Below, piece after piece: positions 6,424 to 8,399 of a DNA stretch of 8,399 nucleotides; the first letter of the stretch is position 1; every line of letters begins with the position of its first letter. This DNA is from Burkholderiales bacterium (GTDB taxonomy: Bacteria > Pseudomonadota > Gammaproteobacteria > Burkholderiales > Burkholderiaceae_A): assembly GCA_030828265.1 (NCBI GenBank), contig JAURCW010000046.1, positions 1 through 8,399 on the forward strand, in the 5' to 3' direction. The notes beneath the pieces were generated by a model, which saw nothing but the letters and a program-made list of their open reading frames with translations, searched no databases and had not been told where the DNA came from. The translations under genes were made by a program, and so were the position numbers.

Positions 6424-8328
6424 TTAAGCGGCAAGACTTCCAGGATCTTTCAGCGGGTTTGCTCGATGTCGCTTGATGTAGACCAAAAGAATCGAAATGG
6501 CCGCGGGAGTAACCCCTGAAATGCGTGAGGCCTGATCAAGTGTTCGCGGTTGAATGGTCTGCAGTTTCTGAACCATTTCATTGGAAAGCCCAGCAAGCCC
6601 TTGGTAAACAAAATCATCAGGAATGGCTGTCTCAAGGAGCTGCTTCTGACGATCAACCTCCTGTTGCTGACGCGAAAGATAGCCCGAGTACTTAAGCTGA
6701 ATAAGCACCTGTTCCAGCGCCGATGCAGAGGGAACGGGCTGCTCGCCACGTTGCAAGTAGGGCTCAATGGCCTCATAGCGGGTGGCGGGCCGCCTTAAAA
6801 TATCCGCTGCTGACATACGCCCCACGGAGCCATAACCAGGATCATTCAAGGCAAGGGCCTGTAGATCCTTGGGCGAAATCATCGCCTGCTTTAAGTAAGC
6901 CAGCTCCGACTCGATGGACTGACGCTTTTCATTAAATTGACGCCACTGGTCATCGGAAAGCAGTCCGAGCGCCCTTGCCTGCTCGCAGAGCCGAAGGTCG
7001 GCATTGTCCTCACGAAGGCTTAATCGGTACTCCGCACGGCTTGTGAACATGCGATAAGGCTCCGTAACGCCCTGGGTTACGAGGTCATCAATAAGTACAC
7101 CGAGGTACGACTCGTCTCGCCGTGGCACCCAGGCCTCTTGGTCGCGAAGACTTCGAACCGCATTCACAGCCGCTACCAGGCCTTGGGCAGCAGCCTCTTC
7201 ATAACCGGTCGTTCCATTAATCTGGCCCGCGAAAAACAGGCCCTCAATGGCCTTGGTCTCAAGGCTGGGCTTAAGACCACGCGGGTCAAAAAAATCATAC
7301 TCAATGGCATAGCCCGGGCGAAGAATATGCGCCTGTTCCAGCCCTTTAATGGAACGAACCAGCTGAAGCTGAACGTCATACGGCAGACTTGTAGAGATGC
7401 CGTTAGGGTAGATCTCATGAGTGGTAAGGCCCTCAGGCTCCAGATAAATCTGATGGCTTGGCCGCTGAGAAAACCGGTGAACCTTGTCCTCTATCGACGG
7501 ACAATAGCGGGGGCCCACCCCTTCGATCACGCCCGAGAAAAGTGGGGATCGATCAAGACCCGCTCGAATGAGTGCATGCGTCTCTTCGTTGGTATGAGTC
7601 AGCCAACAAGGCCGTTGCTCAGGATGAAGATCTCGGGAGCCCCAAAAGGAAAAAACAGGCTCGGGTTCGTCCCCTGACTGCAGGGTCAGGCCCTCAAAGT
7701 TTATTGAGCGGCCATCAAGCCTTGGTGGCGTTCCCGTTTTGAGCCGGCCCTGACCGAGCCCAAGGTCCTTTAAACGATCGGAAAGTCGAAGAGATGCAGG
7801 TTCTCCCGCTCGCCCCGCCGAATAGTTGTCAAGACCAATATGGATCTTGCCGTTTAAAAAGGTGCCCGCCGTTAGAACAATTTTTGGTGCCTCGAACACA
7901 ACCCCTGACTGTGTCCTTACACCCACCAGCCCATGAGCATCGAGAAGAATGTCATCCACGGCTTCCGCGAAAAGCCATAAATTGGGCTGGTTTTCTAGCC
8001 GACCGCGGATTGCCTTGCGATATAGAACCCGGTCCGCCTGGGCCCGGGTTGCACGAACCGCAGGGCCCTTCGACTGGTTCAGAGTTCGAAACTGAATGCC
8101 CGCCTCATCGGTTGCAATGGCCATCGCCCCGCCGCATGCATCAATCTCTTTAACGAGATGGCCCTTGCCAATCCCTCCGATCGATGGGTTACAGGACATC
8201 TGCCCGAGGCTGTCAAGGGAATGGGTCACAAGTAGGGTACGAGCGCCCATACGAGCAGAGGCCAATGCAGCCTCGGTGCCTGCATGCCCACCCCCAACAA
8301 CAATAACTTCAAACCGCCCCGCAGCCAT
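6424..8328 (-). CDS. mnmG: tRNA uridine-5-carboxymethylaminomethyl modification enzyme MnmG
   Basis: MnmG (GidA) is an FAD protein that works with the GTPase MnmE to place the carboxymethylaminomethyl group on wobble U34 of certain tRNAs, using methylene-tetrahydrofolate. The product has 634 residues, the family's usual size. The dinucleotide-binding motif [13 protein letters not shown] starts at residue 11. [19 protein letters not shown] contains C46, and [13 protein letters not shown] contains C276, matching the catalytic E. coli C47 and C277. Other landmarks are [20 protein letters not shown] (81-100), [27 protein letters not shown], and [20 protein letters not shown]. The C-terminal helical domain that binds MnmE and tRNA ends with [21 protein letters not shown] prefer the ATG at 8328 because homologues begin shortly before the FAD motif and an AGGAG lies 11 bases upstream; an ATG at 8349 would add seven residues. 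It is the first gene of the mnmG-rsmG-parAB cluster. Confidence 0.97.
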   Translation of the reverse strand: MAAGRFEVIVVGGGHAGTEAALASARMGARTLLVTHSLDSLGQMSCNPSIGGIGKGHLVKEIDACGGAMAIATDEAGIQFRTLNQSKGPAVRATRAQADRVLYRKAIRGRLENQPNLWLFAEAVDDILLDAHGLVGVRTQSGVVFEAPKIVLTAGTFLNGKIHIGLDNYSAGRAGEPASLRLSDRLKDLGLGQGRLKTGTPPRLDGRSINFEGLTLQSGDEPEPVFSFWGSRDLHPEQRPCWLTHTNEETHALIRAGLDRSPLFSGVIEGVGPRYCPSIEDKVHRFSQRPSHQIYLEPEGLTTHEIYPNGISTSLPYDVQLQLVRSIKGLEQAHILRPGYAIEYDFFDPRGLKPSLETKAIEGLFFAGQINGTTGYEEAAAQGLVAAVNAVRSLRDQEAWVPRRDESYLGVLIDDLVTQGVTEPYRMFTSRAEYRLSLREDNADLRLCEQARALGLLSDDQWRQFNEKRQSIESELAYLKQAMISPKDLQALALNDPGYGSVGRMSAADILRRPATRYEAIEPYLQRGEQPVPSASALEQVLIQLKYSGYLSRQQQEVDRQKQLLETAIPDDFVYQGLAGLSNEMVQKLQTIQPRTLDQASRISGVTPAAISILLVYIKRHRANPLKDPGSLAA

Positions 8329-8352
8329 AAGACCAAAGGCTCCTGTCATTTT

Positions 8353-8380
8353 TTGATAAAACCCGGCGGTAGTGTTTCAC
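8353..8380 (-). promoter_or_regulatory. Possible mnmG promoter overlapping parS
   Basis: The minus strand carries GTGAAA (8375-8380, four of six to TTGACA), a 16-base spacer and TATCAA (8353-8358, four of six to TATAAT). Transcription would begin near 8346, which excludes the ATG at 8349 and agrees with the start chosen at 8328. The -35 element lies inside parS. Both hexamers are weak and the window ends 19 bases further on, so a better promoter may lie outside. Confidence 0.25.
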
Positions 8381-8388
8381 GTGAAACC
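8373..8388. other. parS: parS centromere site (ParB-binding palindrome)
   Basis: TGTTTCACGTGAAACC matches the widely conserved 16-base parS consensus TGTTTCACGTGAAACA at 15 of 16 positions; the inner 14 bases are a perfect palindrome. ParB loads here and spreads outward. The site sits 44 bases upstream of the chosen mnmG start in the same cluster as parA and parB, the usual genomic setting for an origin-proximal parS. I saw only this copy in the window. Confidence 0.92.
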
Positions 8389-8399
8389 CCCAGACCACC

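Noticed and set aside
7138..7677. 179-codon plus-strand open frame opposite mnmG
   Set aside because: It lies entirely antisense to well-conserved MnmG coding sequence, its translation resembles no protein family, and no ribosome site or promoter was seen. Other plus-strand open frames across the window are rejected on the same grounds.

Overview
This window is a conserved chromosomal housekeeping block from a bacterium that looks betaproteobacterial, most likely Burkholderiales. The evidence is the protein sequences: the AtpA, AtpE and AtpF N-termini closely resemble Burkholderiales homologues as I remember them. The gene order mnmG-rsmG-parA-parB-atpIBEFHA is also one commonly found near the replication origin in beta- and gammaproteobacteria. 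Base composition is moderate, and I cannot name the genus. Every gene I can support lies on the minus strand, so transcription runs from high to low coordinates.

Reading in the direction of transcription, the right end (8329-8399) holds a near-perfect ParB-binding centromere site (parS, 8373-8388) just upstream of mnmG. Next come mnmG (tRNA wobble-uridine modification), rsmG (16S rRNA m7G methyltransferase), parA and parB (chromosome segregation). These four are tightly packed: rsmG starts at the end of mnmG, parA starts inside the last codons of rsmG, and parB follows parA after 25 bases. They look like one transcription unit with parS at its head, so the segregation proteins and their binding site are physically linked and may be linked by regulation.

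A 129-base gap (3834-3962) separates parB from the ATP synthase operon. It holds a strong sigma70-type promoter (TTGACA, 17-base spacer, TACACT) for the atp genes. Then follow atpI (TTG start), atpB (subunit a), atpE (c-ring), atpF (b), atpH (delta) and the first 358 codons of atpA (alpha), which is cut by the left edge. The remaining F1 genes presumably lie beyond it. The atpB-atpE and atpE-atpF spacers are the only sizeable gaps inside the operon. They carry, respectively, a U-rich leader with a strong ribosome binding site and a GC-rich hairpin, both plausibly linked to making more c subunit than its neighbours.

I see no mobile element, CRISPR array, tRNA, rRNA, phage gene or gene of foreign character, and no stretch over 300 bases lacks a gene. 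No undescribed system is evident. The points worth a second look are regulatory (parS over a possible mnmG promoter, the atp intercistronic signals) and a few altered residues in RsmG.
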